DNA from: Rhodovastum atsumiense
Lineage (GTDB): Bacteria; Pseudomonadota; Alphaproteobacteria; Acetobacterales; Acetobacteraceae
Assembly (NCBI GenBank): GCA_026225115.1
Contig: JAMFSE010000060.1
Span: 1-37,981, forward strand
Direction: 5' to 3'
DNA: 37,981 bases
Below the pieces are notes generated by a model. The model saw nothing but the letters and a program-made list of their open reading frames with translations, made no database searches and had not been told where the DNA came from. Positions 1 through 8,484 of the stretch are shown one piece after another. The position numbers and the translations under genes were made by a program. Numbering within the stretch: the stretch's first letter is position 1; each line of letters starts with the position of its first letter.

Positions 1-637
1 AACTCGCCCCCCCGCCGATCATCACCACGCCGATCGCCGCCAGCCGCAGCGGCCAGTTCTTCAGCCCGAACAAAATCGGCGCCGCCAGAAAAATCGCGAA
101 GCTGCCGAATAATTCTATCCGCATCGTCCAAAGCGGTGAGTCGAAATTGGAGCTGCCGGACCAAAACACCCGGTACAGCCCCTCGCGCAGTGCGGCCATC
201 CAGGAAATGTCCTGGCCTTGCAACGGCGCGTTGAAATGCGCTGCCATCCAGGCATTGCCGGTCACCGCCGCCGCCCGCGTATAATTATCCTGGCCCAATA
301 CAATCAGCCCCCAGGAGAACAGGCAGGCGATCGTGGTTAACGCCGCCAGCCTGGGCCAGCGTTTCAACAGCGCGGTCAGCACCCGTATCCGGCTGCGGTC
401 CTTCGCGAAGGGCAGGCTCAGAATAAAGCCGGAAAGCACAAAAAATATCGAGACCGCGGCCCCGCCATTCAGCACCCATCGATGCACCTGGTGCAGCCCA
501 TGCCATTTTTCATCGTCAGGCGGCACCAGCCCCCGCACCATATGCCCCAGCATCACAATCACGGCGGCAATGCCGCGCAGACCTTCCAGAGGCACCAGTT
601 TGCCAATTTTCTCCTGCACCGGCTTCTCGCAGTACAT
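1..637 (-). CDS. Acyltransferase 3 family membrane protein, N-terminal part (cut by window edge)
   Basis: Reading the minus strand from the ATG at 637 gives an open frame that runs off the left edge after about 212 codons without a stop. The start of the protein contains PLEGLRGIAAVIVMLGH (about residues 15-31), the usual first-helix signature of the acyltransferase 3 (OafA/NodX/YrhL) family with its catalytic His. A second helix reads SIFFVLSGFILSL, and LWTMRIELFGSF lies near residue 170, where family members have an LWSLxxExxFY-like segment. These integral membrane enzymes move acetyl or succinyl groups onto sugars or lipids; the acceptor cannot be told here. The ATG overlaps the stop of the COQ10-like gene by one base (TGATG), so the two are probably translated together. 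The C-terminal helices lie outside the window. Confidence 0.85.
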   Translation of the reverse strand, partial: MYCEKPVQEKIGKLVPLEGLRGIAAVIVMLGHMVRGLVPPDDEKWHGLHQVHRWVLNGGAAVSIFFVLSGFILSLPFAKDRSRIRVLTALLKRWPRLAALTTIACLFSWGLIVLGQDNYTRAAAVTGNAWMAAHFNAPLQGQDISWMAALREGLYRVFWSGSSNFDSPLWTMRIELFGSFAIFLAAPILFGLKNWPLRLAAIGVVMIGGGAS

Positions 638-1134
638 CAAGCTTCCGCCTTCGATTCCCCATTTACCGGCAGCGCCGGCGCCACGACCGGCGGCCCGTAA
701 ACCGCCCGCGCCCGCTTCAAAAACGCATTCACCATCATCCGCACAGCCTCGGTAAAAACCGCGCCGATGGCCTTCTGCAGAATAAAACTGCGAAACTCAA
801 AATCCACGTAAAAATCCACCACGCACCCATGTGCATCCGGCGTGAACTTCCACTGATTATGCAAATATTTGAACGGCCCGTTCTCGTACTTCACCTTGAT
901 CGCGCAAAATCCCGAAGCATCTGCATGCTGCAGACTAACCCGGCTGGTGAAACTTTCCCGAAACGGCCCAAACCCAATCGTCAGATCCGCAACCAGCTCA
1001 CTCTCGCTGCGCGACCGTATCCGCGCCCCCACGCACCACGGCAAAAAACTCGGATATTTCGCCACATCCGCCACCAGATCGAACAGCTGCTTCGGCGCGT
1101 AGGGCACCAGCTTGCGTTCGCTGTACGTCGTCAT
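637..1134 (-). CDS. COQ10/RatA-type ubiquinone-binding START-domain protein
   Basis: This 165-residue protein is a single SRPBCC/START-like domain. It begins with the family's conserved pattern (RKLVPYAPKQLFDLVADV, then KYPSFLPWC near residue 30) and ends with the long C-terminal helix (FTEAVRMMVNAFLKRA). Mitochondrial and alphaproteobacterial relatives bind coenzyme Q or its precursors and help deliver it to the respiratory chain; the E. coli relative RatA was described as a toxin acting on ribosomes. In alphaproteobacteria the gene is commonly found just after lipA, as here (2 bp gap), which favours the COQ10-like role. That role is inferred from context. About 25 C-terminal residues, rich in Pro and Ala, extend past the domain. 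Confidence 0.85.
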   Translation of the reverse strand: MTTYSERKLVPYAPKQLFDLVADVAKYPSFLPWCVGARIRSRSESELVADLTIGFGPFRESFTSRVSLQHADASGFCAIKVKYENGPFKYLHNQWKFTPDAHGCVVDFYVDFEFRSFILQKAIGAVFTEAVRMMVNAFLKRARAVYGPPVVAPALPVNGESKAEA

Positions 1135-1136
1135 GG

Positions 1137-2087
1137 TTACGCAGCCAAAAACTTCGCGCGAGCATCGCGCAAGGCGGCAAAATCCTCATCCGCGTGATAG
1201 GAACTGCGCGTCAACGGCGTCGCGGATACCTGCAAAAACCCCTTCGCCCGCGCCAGCATTGCGTAATCGGAAAACTCATCCGGGGTCACAAACCGATCCA
1301 CCGCAGCATGCTTCACCGAAGGCTGTAAATACTGCCCGATGGTCAGAAAATCCACATCGGCAATCCGCAGATCATCCATCACCTGACCAATCTCCGGCCG
1401 TGTCTCACCCAGCCCGACCATCAACCCGGATTTCGTGAATATCGTCGGATCAATCCGCTTCACCATATCCAGCAGCCGCAGCGACTGATAATACCGCGCC
1501 CCCGGCCGGATCGTCGGATACAGCCGCGGCACCGTCTCCAGATTATGATTGAACACATCCGGCTTCGCCGCCACCACAACCTCAACAGCGCCTGGCTTGC
1601 GCAGAAAATCCGGCGTCAAAATCTCAATCGTCGTGCTCGGCGTCGCCGCCCGTATCGCGCCGATCACCGCCGCAAAATGCGCCGCCCCGCCATCCGCCAC
1701 GTCATCCCGGTCTACCGAGGTGATCACCACGTGCCGCAGCCCGAGTGTCGCCACCGCATCGGCCACTCGCGCCGGTTCGGTCGCATCCAACGGCAACGGC
1801 ACCCCGGTCGAGACGTTACAGAACGCGCAAGCCCGCGTGCAGATCTCTCCCATGATCATCATGGTGGCATGCCGTTGCGACCAGCATTCCCCAATATTCG
1901 GGCAAGCCGCCTCCTCGCAAACCGTGACCAGTTTCTTGCTCCGCATCAAATCGCGGGTCTCAACATAAACCGGATGCGTCGGCGCCTTAACCCGTATCCA
2001 GTCCGGCTTGCGCTGGATCGGATTGTCCGGCCGGTTCTGCTTCTCCGGGTGGCGAACTCGGTGATCGATCTCTATGCGCGTGCTCAT
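1137..2087 (-). CDS. lipA: Lipoyl synthase (radical SAM)
   Basis: LipA inserts two sulfur atoms into protein-bound octanoyl groups to form the lipoyl cofactor, using S-adenosylmethionine radical chemistry. Both Fe-S cluster motifs are present: the auxiliary cluster [12 protein letters not shown] (C57, C62, C68) and the radical-SAM CxxxCxxC motif CTRACAFC (C83, C87, C90). The C-terminal RSSYHA segment (about 294-299) supplies the serine that ligates the auxiliary cluster. The length of 316 residues is normal. The gene lies 3 bp after lpdA and 2 bp before the COQ10-like gene. It therefore sits in the same transcription unit as its likely substrates, the lipoyl domains of PdhB and PdhC. Confidence 0.97.
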   Translation of the reverse strand: MSTRIEIDHRVRHPEKQNRPDNPIQRKPDWIRVKAPTHPVYVETRDLMRSKKLVTVCEEAACPNIGECWSQRHATMMIMGEICTRACAFCNVSTGVPLPLDATEPARVADAVATLGLRHVVITSVDRDDVADGGAAHFAAVIGAIRAATPSTTIEILTPDFLRKPGAVEVVVAAKPDVFNHNLETVPRLYPTIRPGARYYQSLRLLDMVKRIDPTIFTKSGLMVGLGETRPEIGQVMDDLRIADVDFLTIGQYLQPSVKHAAVDRFVTPDEFSDYAMLARAKGFLQVSATPLTRSSYHADEDFAALRDARAKFLAA

Positions 2088-2090
2088 GGT

Positions 2091-3491
2091 CTAGAAATGT
2101 ATAACCTGACCATAGGCGTCAAGGACAGACTCATGCATCGTCTCCGAGACGGTGGGATGCGGGAACACGGTCTCCATCAACTCCCGCTCCGTCGTCTCCA
2201 GCGTCCGCGCGATCACATAGCCTTGAATCATCTCGGTTACTTCGGCGCCGACCATATGCGCCCCCAGCATTTCCCCGGTTTTGGCGTCGAAAATCGTCTT
2301 TACGAACCCTTCCGGCTCGCCCATCGCAATCGCCTTGCCATTGCCGATAAACGGAAACCGCCCAACCTTGATTTCCCTGCCGCTTTCCTTGGCTTTCGCC
2401 TCGGTCAGCCCGACGGACGCCACCTGCGGCCGGCAATAGGTGCAGCCCGGGATATTATGCGTCTCGAACGGATGCGGCTTCAGCCCCGCAATCGCCTCAA
2501 CGCAGACCACCCCCTCATGGCTGGCCTTATGCGCAAGCCAGGGCGGCCCGGCCAGATCGCCGATGGCATAAATCCCCGGCTCACCGGTCTGCCCAAAGCC
2601 ATCCACCACCACATGGGTCCGCTCAACCTTAACTGCAGTGCCTTCCAGCCCGATATTCTCCGTATTCCCGACAATCCCCACAGCAGAAATCACCCGATCA
2701 ACGGTAATTTTCTCTTCCTTCCCACCAACCTCGATCGTGACGGTCACATTATTGCTACCCTTGGAAACGCCCTTAACGGTCGCCGAGGTAAAAATCTTCA
2801 TCCCCTGCTTCTCAAACGCCTTGCGAGCAAAGGCCGAAACCTCGGCATCCTCCACCGGCAGCACCCGGTCCAGCATCTCCACCACGGTCACCGCGGCGCC
2901 CATATTCTGGTAAAAACTGGCGAACTCGATCCCAATCGCGCCGGACCCGATCACCAGCAGCGATTTCGGCATCTCCGCCGGCACCATCGCCTCAAAATAG
3001 CTCCAGATCAGCTTCCCATCGACCTCGATGCCAGGGACCTGCCGCGGCCTGGCGCCCGTCGCCAAAATAATATGCTTGGCCGTGAGCGTAGCGACCTTCT
3101 TATCATCCTTAGAAACATCGAGCTTGCCGCCGCCCGCAAGCTTGGCGAAACCGTCGAACACCGTAATCTTGTTCTTCTTCATCAAATGCGCGATGCCCGA
3201 GGACAGCTGCTTCGCCACCCCGCGCGAGCGCTTGACGATCTTATCCAGCTCAAACGAAATATTATCCGCCTTGAACCCGAACTCATCCAGATGATGCAGC
3301 AGATGATTGATCTCGGAACTCCGCAGCAGCGCCTTGGTCGGAATGCACCCCCAATTGAGGCAGATCCCGCCAAGATACTTGCCCTCGACGATCGCCACCT
3401 TCATCTTCAACTGCGCCGCCCGAATGGCTGCGACATAACCGCCGGGCCCGCTGCCGACAACAATCAAATCAAAATTCTGCTCATCCGCCAT
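2091..3491 (-). CDS. lpdA: Dihydrolipoamide dehydrogenase (E3)
   Basis: This is the FAD/NAD-dependent E3 subunit that reoxidises dihydrolipoyl groups of 2-oxoacid dehydrogenase complexes. The N-terminal FAD motif is GSGPGGY (13-19). The redox-active disulfide sits in GGICLNWGCIPTK (C44 and C49). The NAD-binding motif is GSGAIGIEF, the second FAD motif is YAIGDLAGPPWLAHKA, and the catalytic His-Glu pair lies in HPTVSE (H445, E450). The length of 466 residues is standard. A clear ribosome-binding site (AGGAG, 6 bases before ATG) overlaps the end of the GNAT gene. Its position in the pdh cluster points to the pyruvate complex, although the protein could be shared with other complexes. Confidence 0.96.
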   Translation of the reverse strand: MADEQNFDLIVVGSGPGGYVAAIRAAQLKMKVAIVEGKYLGGICLNWGCIPTKALLRSSEINHLLHHLDEFGFKADNISFELDKIVKRSRGVAKQLSSGIAHLMKKNKITVFDGFAKLAGGGKLDVSKDDKKVATLTAKHIILATGARPRQVPGIEVDGKLIWSYFEAMVPAEMPKSLLVIGSGAIGIEFASFYQNMGAAVTVVEMLDRVLPVEDAEVSAFARKAFEKQGMKIFTSATVKGVSKGSNNVTVTIEVGGKEEKITVDRVISAVGIVGNTENIGLEGTAVKVERTHVVVDGFGQTGEPGIYAIGDLAGPPWLAHKASHEGVVCVEAIAGLKPHPFETHNIPGCTYCRPQVASVGLTEAKAKESGREIKVGRFPFIGNGKAIAMGEPEGFVKTIFDAKTGEMLGAHMVGAEVTEMIQGYVIARTLETTERELMETVFPHPTVSETMHESVLDAYGQVIHF

Positions 3492-3500
3492 GTCTCGCTC

Positions 3501-3986
3501 CTAATGGCTTGCAGCCGCAGCCAACGCATCGCCGCTCAGCCGGTATTTCGTCCAATCCGATTGCGCTTCCGCGCCAAGCCCAACGTAAAACTTGATCGCC
3601 GGTTCATTCCAATCCAGCACCGACCATTCAAACCGCTGGTAATCTCGCGCAACTGCCAATTTCGCGAGATGCGCAAAAATCTTCCTGCCGATCCCTTGTT
3701 TGCGTACCGCAGGCCGCACGTAAATATCTTCCAGGTAAAGGCTCGGCCTGCCGGTCCAGGTATTGAAACTCTCAAACCATATCGCGAAACCGACAGGCCC
3801 ATCCTCGGTTTCAGCCAATAATGCCTCGGCTCTTGGCTTCGTACCGAACAATGCGTCCTGCAGCTGAGCCTCGGTCATCTTCACCGCATCCGGCTCGCGT
3901 TCAAAGATCGCCAATTCCCGAATAAACCCAAGAATCACCGGCACATCCGCAGCCTCGGCTGCCCGCAGCAGGCAGCCCTGCGCCAT
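3501..3986 (-). CDS. GNAT-family N-acetyltransferase (SSAT/thialysine acetyltransferase-like)
   Basis: A 161-residue single-domain GNAT protein. The acetyl-CoA-binding loop is RKQGIGRK, preceded by LYLEDIYVRP, and followed by FEWSVLDWNEPAIKFY. That pattern (LED-x-V, then RGxGIG, then W-S-V-LDWN, FY) is typical of the diamine/thialysine N-acetyltransferase subgroup, so the substrate may be a small amine or amino acid; this is inference. A GTG at 3989 is in frame, but the ATG at 3986 overlaps the pdhC stop by one base (TGATG) and is the better start. The gene sits between pdhC and lpdA, an unusual place for a GNAT, and lpdA follows after 9 bp, so it is co-transcribed with the pyruvate dehydrogenase genes. 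Confidence 0.88.
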   Translation of the reverse strand: MAQGCLLRAAEAADVPVILGFIRELAIFEREPDAVKMTEAQLQDALFGTKPRAEALLAETEDGPVGFAIWFESFNTWTGRPSLYLEDIYVRPAVRKQGIGRKIFAHLAKLAVARDYQRFEWSVLDWNEPAIKFYVGLGAEAQSDWTKYRLSGDALAAAASH

Positions 3987-5329
3987 CACAGCATCAGGCT
4001 CAGCGGGTCTTCAATAATGCGCTTCAACGTCGCCATGAACTCCGCACCCAGCGCGCCGTCCACCACCCGGTGATCGCAGGACAATGTGCAGGTCATCACC
4101 GTCGCAATCGCCAGCGCGTCATTCTTCACAACCGCGCGCCTCTCGCCCGCCCCCACCGCCAGAATGCAAGCCTGCGGCGGATTGATAATCGCCGAGAATT
4201 CCGGCGTCCCGAACATCCCAAGATTGGAGATCGAGAAGCCGCCGCCCTGAAACTCCTCCGGCTTCAACTTGCCCGATTTCGCACGGGCGCCCAGATCCTT
4301 CATCTGGCTGCTAATCGATGCCAGACCCTGCGCGTCGGCCTTGCGGATAATCGGCGTGATCAGCCCGTCCGGAATGGCAACCGCAATCGAGATATCGACG
4401 TCATCATATTGAATGATCGCCTCCTCGGTATAGCTCGCATTCACATTGGGATGCCGCCGCAACGCTACCGCGCAAGCCTTGATCACCAGATCATTCACCG
4501 AAAGCTTAAACGCCCCCGGCCCATCCTTGGCGGACTTCGCATTCAAATCGGCCCGCAATTTCAGCAGCGCGTCGATCTCAAAATGCCCGACCACATAGAA
4601 ATGCGGAACGGTCTGCTTGGATTCCAACAAGCGCCTGGCGATAACTTTCCGCATCGAGGAGTTCGGAATTTTTTTATGCGGCGCCGTAATAGGTGCCATT
4701 GCCGGCGCCTTCGCCGGCGCAGCTTTCGCCTCCACAGGCGCTGCGGCAGGTGCCGTCGCCGAAGTTTCCGGTGCCGGTGCGGCCCCTGCCCTACCCGAGG
4801 CTTCGATATCCGCCTTCACAATCCTGCCGTTCGGACCTGAGCCTTTCAAAGACGCCAAATCAATGCCCGACTGTTTTGCCATCCGGCGCGCCAAGGGCGA
4901 CGCAAAAATCCGCTCGCCATGATCTTCTTCCACAGGCTTCGCTTCCGGCTTAGCCGGCGGCGCCACCGGTTTTGCCTCGGCTTTCGGCTCCGGCTTGGCC
5001 TCAGGTTTCGCCTCCGGCGCGGGTGTTTCAGCCTCCGGCTTCGCCGGTTCAGCGGCCTTCTGGGCAGGCGCGTCAACCTTCTCCCCGGCCTGCTCAGTCA
5101 AAATCCCGATCACCGCATTCACGGCAACCCCATCGGTCCCATCCGGCACGACGATCTTGGCCAAAAATCCCTCATCGACCGCTTCAACTTCCATCGTCGC
5201 CTTATCGGTCTCGATCTCCGCCAGCACATCGCCGGACTTTACCTCATCGCCCTCTTTTTTCAGCCATTTGGAAAGCTTTCCTTCCGTCATGGTCGGGGAA
5301 AGTGCGGGCATCAGAATATTGGTTGCCAT
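3986..5329 (-). CDS. pdhC: Pyruvate dehydrogenase E2, dihydrolipoamide acetyltransferase
   Basis: The E2 core transfers acetyl groups from E1 to coenzyme A. There is one N-terminal lipoyl domain (1-78) with lipoyl lysine K43 in [11 protein letters not shown]. Next comes a long Ala/Pro/Lys/Glu-rich flexible linker, then a peripheral subunit-binding domain (about 141-177, beginning IFASPLARRMAKQ). A second linker leads to the catalytic domain (220-447) with the active-site motif DHRVVDG (H420, D424). A strong ribosome-binding site (GAGGAGG) overlaps the pdhB stop region, 15 bp upstream. The linker is low-complexity with several near-repeats of the type EAKPEAKPE. The lipoyl domain is almost identical to that of PdhB. 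Confidence 0.96.
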   Translation of the reverse strand: MATNILMPALSPTMTEGKLSKWLKKEGDEVKSGDVLAEIETDKATMEVEAVDEGFLAKIVVPDGTDGVAVNAVIGILTEQAGEKVDAPAQKAAEPAKPEAETPAPEAKPEAKPEPKAEAKPVAPPAKPEAKPVEEDHGERIFASPLARRMAKQSGIDLASLKGSGPNGRIVKADIEASGRAGAAPAPETSATAPAAAPVEAKAAPAKAPAMAPITAPHKKIPNSSMRKVIARRLLESKQTVPHFYVVGHFEIDALLKLRADLNAKSAKDGPGAFKLSVNDLVIKACAVALRRHPNVNASYTEEAIIQYDDVDISIAVAIPDGLITPIIRKADAQGLASISSQMKDLGARAKSGKLKPEEFQGGGFSISNLGMFGTPEFSAIINPPQACILAVGAGERRAVVKNDALAIATVMTCTLSCDHRVVDGALGAEFMATLKRIIEDPLSLML

Positions 5330-5344
5330 TTTTTCGACCCCTCC

Positions 5345-6760
5345 TCAGACGATTTTCTTCACGGCATCAACCACCCAATTCGGCTGCGGCAGCGCCAGCT
5401 TTTCCAAATTCGCCGCATACGGCATCGGCACATCGAGCCCGGCCACCCGCACCGGCGGCGCATCCAGCCAATCGAAACATTGCTCCGTCACCGTCATGGC
5501 AATCTCAGCGCCGATACCGGCAAACGGCCAGCCTTCTTCGACGCTCACAACGCGATTGGTCTTCTTCACGCTCTTCACGATCGTCTCAACATCGAGCGGC
5601 CGGATGGTCCGCAAATTAATCACTTCGGCGCTGATCCCATCCGCCGCCAGCGTCTCCGCCGCCTTCAACGCGACATCCACCATCATCGAAAATGCCACCA
5701 AAGTTACGTCGGTCCCTTCCCGCTCAACCTTGGCCTTGCCGATGGGCAGCAGAAAATCCTCCGATGTCGGACAATCAAAAATATGCCCGTAGAGAATTTC
5801 ATTCTCGAGAAAAATCACCGGATTAGGATCGCGAATGGCAGACCGCAGCAGCCCTTTGGCATCGGCGGCAGACCAGGGCGCCACCACCTTCAACCCCGGG
5901 CAATGCGCGTACCATGAGGCATAGCACTGGCTATGCTGCGCCCCCACCCGCGCCGCCGCCCCATTGGGACCGCGCAGCACGATCGGGCAGCCCATCTGCC
6001 CGCCCGACATATACAAGGTTTTCGCGGCAGAATTAATGATCTGGTCAATCGCCTGCATCGCAAAATTGAATGTCATGAACTCGACGATCGGTTTCAACCC
6101 GTTCATCGCAGCACCCACGGCCATGCCGGTAAACCCATGCTCGGTAATCGGCGTATCGATCACCCGCCTTGCCCCAAACTCATCCAGCATGCCCTGGCTG
6201 ATCTTATAGGCGCCCTGATATTGCGCGACTTCCTCGCCCATCAGGAACACATCCTTATCGGCCCGCATTTCCAGCGTCATCGCCTCACGCAGCGCCTCGC
6301 GCACCGTCATCGGCTTGGTCTCGCCCCAATCCGGATCGGCAATTTCCTGCACGGTTGTGGCTTTCGCCGGTGCCTTCTTTTCAGCCGGCGCCTCCTCTTT
6401 GGCCTCCGCGGCCGGCGGCTCCTTCGGTTGCGCCGGCGCGGCGGCTACCGGCGCCTCGGTTGGCTCAGGCTGCGCAGCCGGCTGGGCCGCGTCAGATTTA
6501 CCCGCCGCAACGGACTCACCCTCGGCCCCCAACGTTGCGATCACGGTGTTTACGGCAACGCCCTCACTGCCTTCCTCGACCAGGATTTGCAAAATCTTGC
6601 CCTCGTCGACCGCTTCCACTTCCATGGTCGCCTTATCGGTCTCGATCTCGGCAATCACGTCGCCGGATTTCACCTCATCGCCGACTTTTTTCAGCCATTT
6701 GGAAAGCTTGCCCTCGGTCATCGTGGGCGACAGCGCCGGCATCAAAATCTCGGTTGCCAT
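5345..6760 (-). CDS. pdhB: Pyruvate dehydrogenase E1 beta subunit with N-terminal lipoyl domain
   Basis: E1 beta pairs with PdhA to decarboxylate pyruvate with thiamine diphosphate. Residues 1-78 form a lipoyl domain with K43 in [12 protein letters not shown] linker of about 65 residues rich in Ala, Pro and Glu follows, and the transketolase-like E1 beta body starts near residue 148 ([11 protein letters not shown]). A typical E1 beta segment, [16 protein letters not shown], is present. A lipoyl domain on E1 beta is known from several alphaproteobacteria and explains the length of 471 residues against about 330 for a plain E1 beta. The gene follows pdhA after 3 bp and precedes pdhC by 15 bp. 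Confidence 0.96.
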   Translation of the reverse strand: MATEILMPALSPTMTEGKLSKWLKKVGDEVKSGDVIAEIETDKATMEVEAVDEGKILQILVEEGSEGVAVNTVIATLGAEGESVAAGKSDAAQPAAQPEPTEAPVAAAPAQPKEPPAAEAKEEAPAEKKAPAKATTVQEIADPDWGETKPMTVREALREAMTLEMRADKDVFLMGEEVAQYQGAYKISQGMLDEFGARRVIDTPITEHGFTGMAVGAAMNGLKPIVEFMTFNFAMQAIDQIINSAAKTLYMSGGQMGCPIVLRGPNGAAARVGAQHSQCYASWYAHCPGLKVVAPWSAADAKGLLRSAIRDPNPVIFLENEILYGHIFDCPTSEDFLLPIGKAKVEREGTDVTLVAFSMMVDVALKAAETLAADGISAEVINLRTIRPLDVETIVKSVKKTNRVVSVEEGWPFAGIGAEIAMTVTEQCFDWLDAPPVRVAGLDVPMPYAANLEKLALPQPNWVVDAVKKIV

Positions 6761-6763
6761 GGC

Positions 6764-7777
6764 CTAAATCTCCACCAGAATATCGGTCCAGATCTCGGAT
6801 GGATCCGGCTCCGGCGAGCTCTGCGCGAAATCCGCCGCCTCCTGCACCCGGGCCTTGATGCCGTCATCCAGTTTCTTCAAATCGGCCTCGCTGACTCCCT
6901 GGTCTTCCAGAATCTTCTTGGCGCTATCGATACAATCATGCTCGGCCCGCATCTTCTGCACTTCCTCGCGCGTGCGATACTTCGCCGGATCGGACATCGA
7001 ATGCCCGCGATAGCGATAGGTTTTCATCTCCAGCAAAAACGGTCCCTTGCCGGCCCGGCAATGTGCCACCGCCTGAACGCCCGCCGCCTTCACCGCCATC
7101 ACATCCATCCCGTCCACCACCAGGCTCGGCATTCCCCAGGGCACGCCGTTATGCGACAAATCCCGGGATGCCGAAGAACGCTCGATATTAGTCCCCATAC
7201 TGTAACGATTATTCTCAATAATATAAATCACCGGCAGCTTCATCAGGCTGGAGAGGTTGAAACTCTCGTAAACTTGGCCCTGGTTCGAAGCGCCCTCGCC
7301 GAAATAGGTCAGGCACACCCGGTCGCTCTCCCGGTACCAATTGGAAAACCCAAGCCCGGTGCCAAGGCTCACCTGCGCCCCTACAATGCCGTGGCCCCCA
7401 AAAAATCCCTTTTCCTTACTAAACATATGCATGGAGCCGCCCTTGCCATGCGAATAGCCGGTCGCCCGGCCTGTAAGCTCCGCCATCACGCCTTTGGGGT
7501 CCATGTCACAGGCCAGCATATGCCCGTGATCGCGGTAGGAGGTGATCACCTCATCGCCGGTATCGATGCAGGCTTGCATCCCCACCACCACCGCCTCCTG
7601 GCCGATATATAAATGGCAAAACCCGGCAATCAGCCCCATCCCGTAAAGCTGCCCGGCTTTCTCTTCAAACCGCCGGATCAGGAGCATTTTGCCGTAAGCC
7701 TTCAGCAGTTCTTCCTGATCCATCGAGGGTTCGGCTTTTTTCGATTTTTTCGCTGATTTGTCCTGAGTGGCGGCCAT
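6764..7777 (-). CDS. pdhA: Pyruvate dehydrogenase E1 alpha subunit
   Basis: The alpha subunit binds thiamine diphosphate and carries the regulatory/active-site loops of E1. The cofactor motif runs from GEGASNQG to the paired asparagines of IIENNRYSMGT. The E1 alpha loop appears as YRYRGHSMSDPAKYR. The frame is open further upstream to 7876, but the ATG at 7777 is preferred because GGAG lies 8 bases before it and the protein then starts with a short Lys-rich tail before the domain (337 residues). This is the first gene of the pdh-lpd-lipA run. The 231 bases between it and ftsB hold a perfect dyad at 7891-7909 that may be an operator. Confidence 0.95.
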   Translation of the reverse strand: MAATQDKSAKKSKKAEPSMDQEELLKAYGKMLLIRRFEEKAGQLYGMGLIAGFCHLYIGQEAVVVGMQACIDTGDEVITSYRDHGHMLACDMDPKGVMAELTGRATGYSHGKGGSMHMFSKEKGFFGGHGIVGAQVSLGTGLGFSNWYRESDRVCLTYFGEGASNQGQVYESFNLSSLMKLPVIYIIENNRYSMGTNIERSSASRDLSHNGVPWGMPSLVVDGMDVMAVKAAGVQAVAHCRAGKGPFLLEMKTYRYRGHSMSDPAKYRTREEVQKMRAEHDCIDSAKKILEDQGVSEADLKKLDDGIKARVQEAADFAQSSPEPDPSEIWTDILVEI

Positions 7778-7890
7778 TGCTGAAGCTCCATCGTCATGCG
7801 GGATCGGTCCAAACATGAGTAGGCCCGTCGGCCAGCTACCTGCAAGATGTGGAAACACAAACTCGCTATGCGGCACTGCAACAATTACAA

Positions 7891-7909
7891 TTAACCAGAA
7901 TTTGGTTAA
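7891..7909. promoter_or_regulatory. Perfect dyad upstream of pdhA (possible operator)
   Basis: The 19-base stretch TTAACCA-GAATT-TGGTTAA has two perfect 7-base arms around a 5-base centre. It lies about 115 bases upstream of the pdhA start in an AT-rich part of an otherwise GC-rich intergenic region, a reasonable place for a transcription-factor site. The arms read ACCA...TGGT, the reverse arrangement of the PdhR/FadR consensus (TGGT...ACCA), so it is not a PdhR box. The factor is unknown. The rest of 7778-8008 shows no gene. Confidence 0.4.
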
Positions 7910-8008
7910 GCTACCTGCCGCTGCAACGGCAATGCATTGACGAAGTTACAATATTTCTGAGGCGAGGCGGTCCACGCAATAAACGCAAACTTATGACGCG
8001 AATTTCGC

Positions 8009-8356
8009 CTAATTATTAGGGGCCGGCGCCGAGCCGTCGGCCGGCTGCGTCTTCGGTAACTGCACCACCAAATCCGCGGGATCCGCCAAATTCAGCACCA
8101 GTCTGGACTCATCGTCCAGCATGTCGCGGGCCACCGACTGCCCGCTCAGCGTCGCAATTTTGGTCTCCCAAAGGCTCCGCTGCGCATCGATGGAAGTAAA
8201 CGCTGTCTGCGCCTGCGAGAGTTCGGTGCGCTGCACATGCTGCGCTTCGAGCCCACGCGTGCCGTGCACCGCATTCCAGGCAAAATACCAGGTAATCCCC
8301 AAAAAAATCAGCGGCGGCATGATCGCCCGCAAACGGTTTTTGAAAGCTCGAAGCAA
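8009..8356 (-). CDS. ftsB: FtsB/DivIC-type septum formation initiator
   Basis: A 115-residue bitopic membrane protein. It has a short basic cytoplasmic start, one membrane segment (about 14-32, PPLIFLGITWYFAWNAVHG) and then an amphipathic region (about 35-75) likely to form the coiled coil of this family. The last 30 residues are polar and Pro/Ala-rich. FtsB-type proteins join FtsL and FtsQ in the divisome. The start is TTG at 8356: it has a good ribosome-binding site (AAAGGA) 7 bases upstream, whereas the next ATG (residue 13) would remove the basic lead-in. The gene commonly lies upstream of pdhA in alphaproteobacteria, which supports the call. Confidence 0.85.
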   Translation of the reverse strand: MLRAFKNRLRAIMPPLIFLGITWYFAWNAVHGTRGLEAQHVQRTELSQAQTAFTSIDAQRSLWETKIATLSGQSVARDMLDDESRLVLNLADPADLVVQLPKTQPADGSAPAPNN

Positions 8357-8484
8357 GCCGGGTCCTTTAATTCATCAACGCGCCTGCAACTCTGTAGCAA
8401 GGCAATTGCGTTTCGCAAGAGATAAATCAGGTATCATCATGATTTTTAATGATTATCCCGCGCCTGCCGCTGGTCTGCCCGAGT

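Noticed and set aside
1545-3821. Plus-strand open frame of 758 codons opposite lipA, lpdA and the GNAT gene
   Set aside because: The minus-strand genes are certain from their motifs. The plus-strand product is Arg/His/Pro/Leu-rich without domains, typical of GC-rich antisense frames.
5933-7612. Plus-strand open frame of 559 codons opposite pdhA and pdhB
   Set aside because: It is composed mainly of His, Arg, Leu and Gly with no recognisable domain, and lies opposite certain genes.
7778-7876. A 33-residue N-terminal extension of PdhA
   Set aside because: The frame is open, but the extension is not conserved-looking and the ribosome-binding site sits before the ATG at 7777.
7891-7909. The dyad upstream of pdhA as a CtrA or PdhR site
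   Set aside because: TTAA spacing is 11 rather than the 7 of CtrA sites, and the half-sites are oriented opposite to PdhR boxes.
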